DNA of 32,112 nucleotides from Oceanospirillaceae bacterium. GTDB lineage: Bacteria > Pseudomonadota > Gammaproteobacteria > Pseudomonadales > Oceanobacteraceae. The translations under genes were made by a program, and so were the position numbers. Location: NCBI GenBank assembly GCA_002723385.1, contig PBNY01000076.1, positions 1-32,112 on the forward strand, read 5' to 3'. Below, one piece after another: positions 31,428 through 32,112 of this stretch (its first letter is position 1; every line of letters starts with the position of its first letter). Below the pieces are notes generated by a model. The model saw only the letters and a list, made by a program, of their open reading frames with translations, was not told the DNA's origin and ran no database searches.

Positions 31428-32112
31428 TCAGTGGGAATGGATCACGCCATCCTCATCCTCGTAGGCATCGCAAATGAACTTCGGCTTGAACACCAGCACC
31501 CAGCTGGGCACCAGCAACATGGCAGCGGCTCCGTTCAGAACCACCATGACGATCAGTAACAGTGCCGCATCGGCCTGGAACCTCAGGTCGGACAAGATCA
31601 CCCACATGACGATGCCGGCCATCAGGGTGATGGCGGTAAAGCTCACCGCCAGCCCGGTGGTACGGATCGCCTGACGCACGGACACCGCCAGATCCCCCCT
31701 GGCCACCATCTCGCTGCGGATGCGATCCATCATGTAGATTGAGTAGTCGATCCCGACCCCGACCCCGACGGCGATGATCGGTACGGTATTGATGTTGATG
31801 CCCATGTGGGTCACGCCCATGTAGGCGTAAGTCAGCGTGGTCGCGAACAGCATCGCCATAAACATCATCGAACCGGCTGCGATCGAGCTGTAGAAAAAGG
31901 TCACGAACAGGAAGATCAGGATGAACACCAGCGGCAGCACCCAGAGATTGGTTTCATACGCCGCCTCGTTCATCGCTGCCGTCACACCGATGGTGCCCCC
32001 GGCCAGATGGATGGTGAGGCCTTCAACCTTGTCGCCGTTCTCGGCAATCCACTGTTTCGCGGTGTGAATGGCGCGGCGGATGGTCTCGCCCTGATGGTCC
32101 TTGTAGTAGAAC
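31428..32112 (-). CDS. RND-superfamily (MMPL-type) transporter, C-terminal part
   Basis: A partial gene; the reading frame is open to the window edge (227 codons visible). It encodes the C-terminal part of a second RND repeat: the end of a periplasmic domain (FYYKDHQGETIRRAIHTAKQ, AGGTIGVTAAMNEA), then about five to six TM helices, including the signature INTVPIIAVGVGVGIDYSIY followed by MMDRIRSE, which holds the buried Asp typical of proton relay helices. It matches COG1033/MMPL proteins, which move lipids, hopanoids or hydrophobic compounds rather than acting in tripartite AcrB pumps. The 31985 GTG is internal and not a start. The C-terminal tail ends DEDGVIHSH. It is first in the visible operon with DUF1302 and DUF1329. 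Confidence 0.9.
   Translation of the reverse strand, partial: FYYKDHQGETIRRAIHTAKQWIAENGDKVEGLTIHLAGGTIGVTAAMNEAAYETNLWVLPLVFILIFLFVTFFYSSIAAGSMMFMAMLFATTLTYAYMGVTHMGININTVPIIAVGVGVGIDYSIYMMDRIRSEMVARGDLAVSVRQAIRTTGLAVSFTAITLMAGIVMWVILSDLRFQADAALLLIVMVVLNGAAAMLLVPSWVLVFKPKFICDAYEDEDGVIHSH

Noticed and set aside
1-32112. CRISPR array, tRNA or rRNA genes, phage or defence genes
   Set aside because: No regularly spaced direct repeats, no cloverleaf or rRNA-like segments and no defence-type protein families were seen on either strand.

Overview
The window reads as a stretch of chromosome from a marine-type gammaproteobacterium of moderate GC content. The protein families and housekeeping gene neighbourhoods resemble Oceanospirillales/Pseudomonadales. 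This placement is an inference from gene content; no rRNA or other phylogenetic marker is present.

Layout. (1) 1-4731: a minus-strand two-component pair, a 1206-residue hybrid histidine kinase fused to an NCS1-permease-like membrane domain, followed by a LuxR-type response regulator. (2) 4845-15944: core genes: class I fumarase, an orphan PPC-like lipoprotein, an IS4-type transposase remnant, a coiled-coil membrane protein, Fe superoxide dismutase (sodB), a YceF/Maf pyrophosphatase convergent with an RluA-family pseudouridine synthase, an NfeD/SPFH (QmcA-like) pair, a ketopantoate reductase, a rhodanese, a DMT/EamA permease and a DUF3087 protein. (3) 16042-26954: an aromatic catabolism locus. 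It holds a complete multicomponent phenol hydroxylase operon in the classical order dmpKLMNOP (minus strand), a divergent DmpR-type sigma-54 activator, two paralogous catechol 2,3-dioxygenases (one on each side) and a divergent CatM/BenM-like LysR regulator. (4) 27003-32112: a minus-strand block of a solitary branched-chain-type periplasmic binding protein, DUF1329, DUF1302 and the C-terminal part of an RND/MMPL transporter that runs off the right edge.

How it fits together. The DmpR-like protein keeps the phenol-pocket and zinc residues of DmpR/MopR. A near-consensus -24/-12 promoter lies just before dmpK. Phenol would be hydroxylated to catechol by DmpLMNOP and cleaved by either dioxygenase. 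The dmpQ ferredoxin and all lower meta-pathway genes are absent, so the ring-cleavage product must be processed from elsewhere in the genome. A perfect ATAC-N7-GTAT LysR box precedes the LysR gene, and both dioxygenase genes share an AATACTATT motif about 160 bp upstream, which suggests common control. The DUF1329/DUF1302/RND set is a plausible envelope-spanning transport system for a hydrophobic substrate and is the least characterised part of the window.

The intergenic DNA of the catabolic locus is rich in hairpins. These include repeat-like structures between dmpM/dmpN and dmpN/dmpO, and a group after dmpR. I saw no tRNA, rRNA, CRISPR array or intact insertion sequence.
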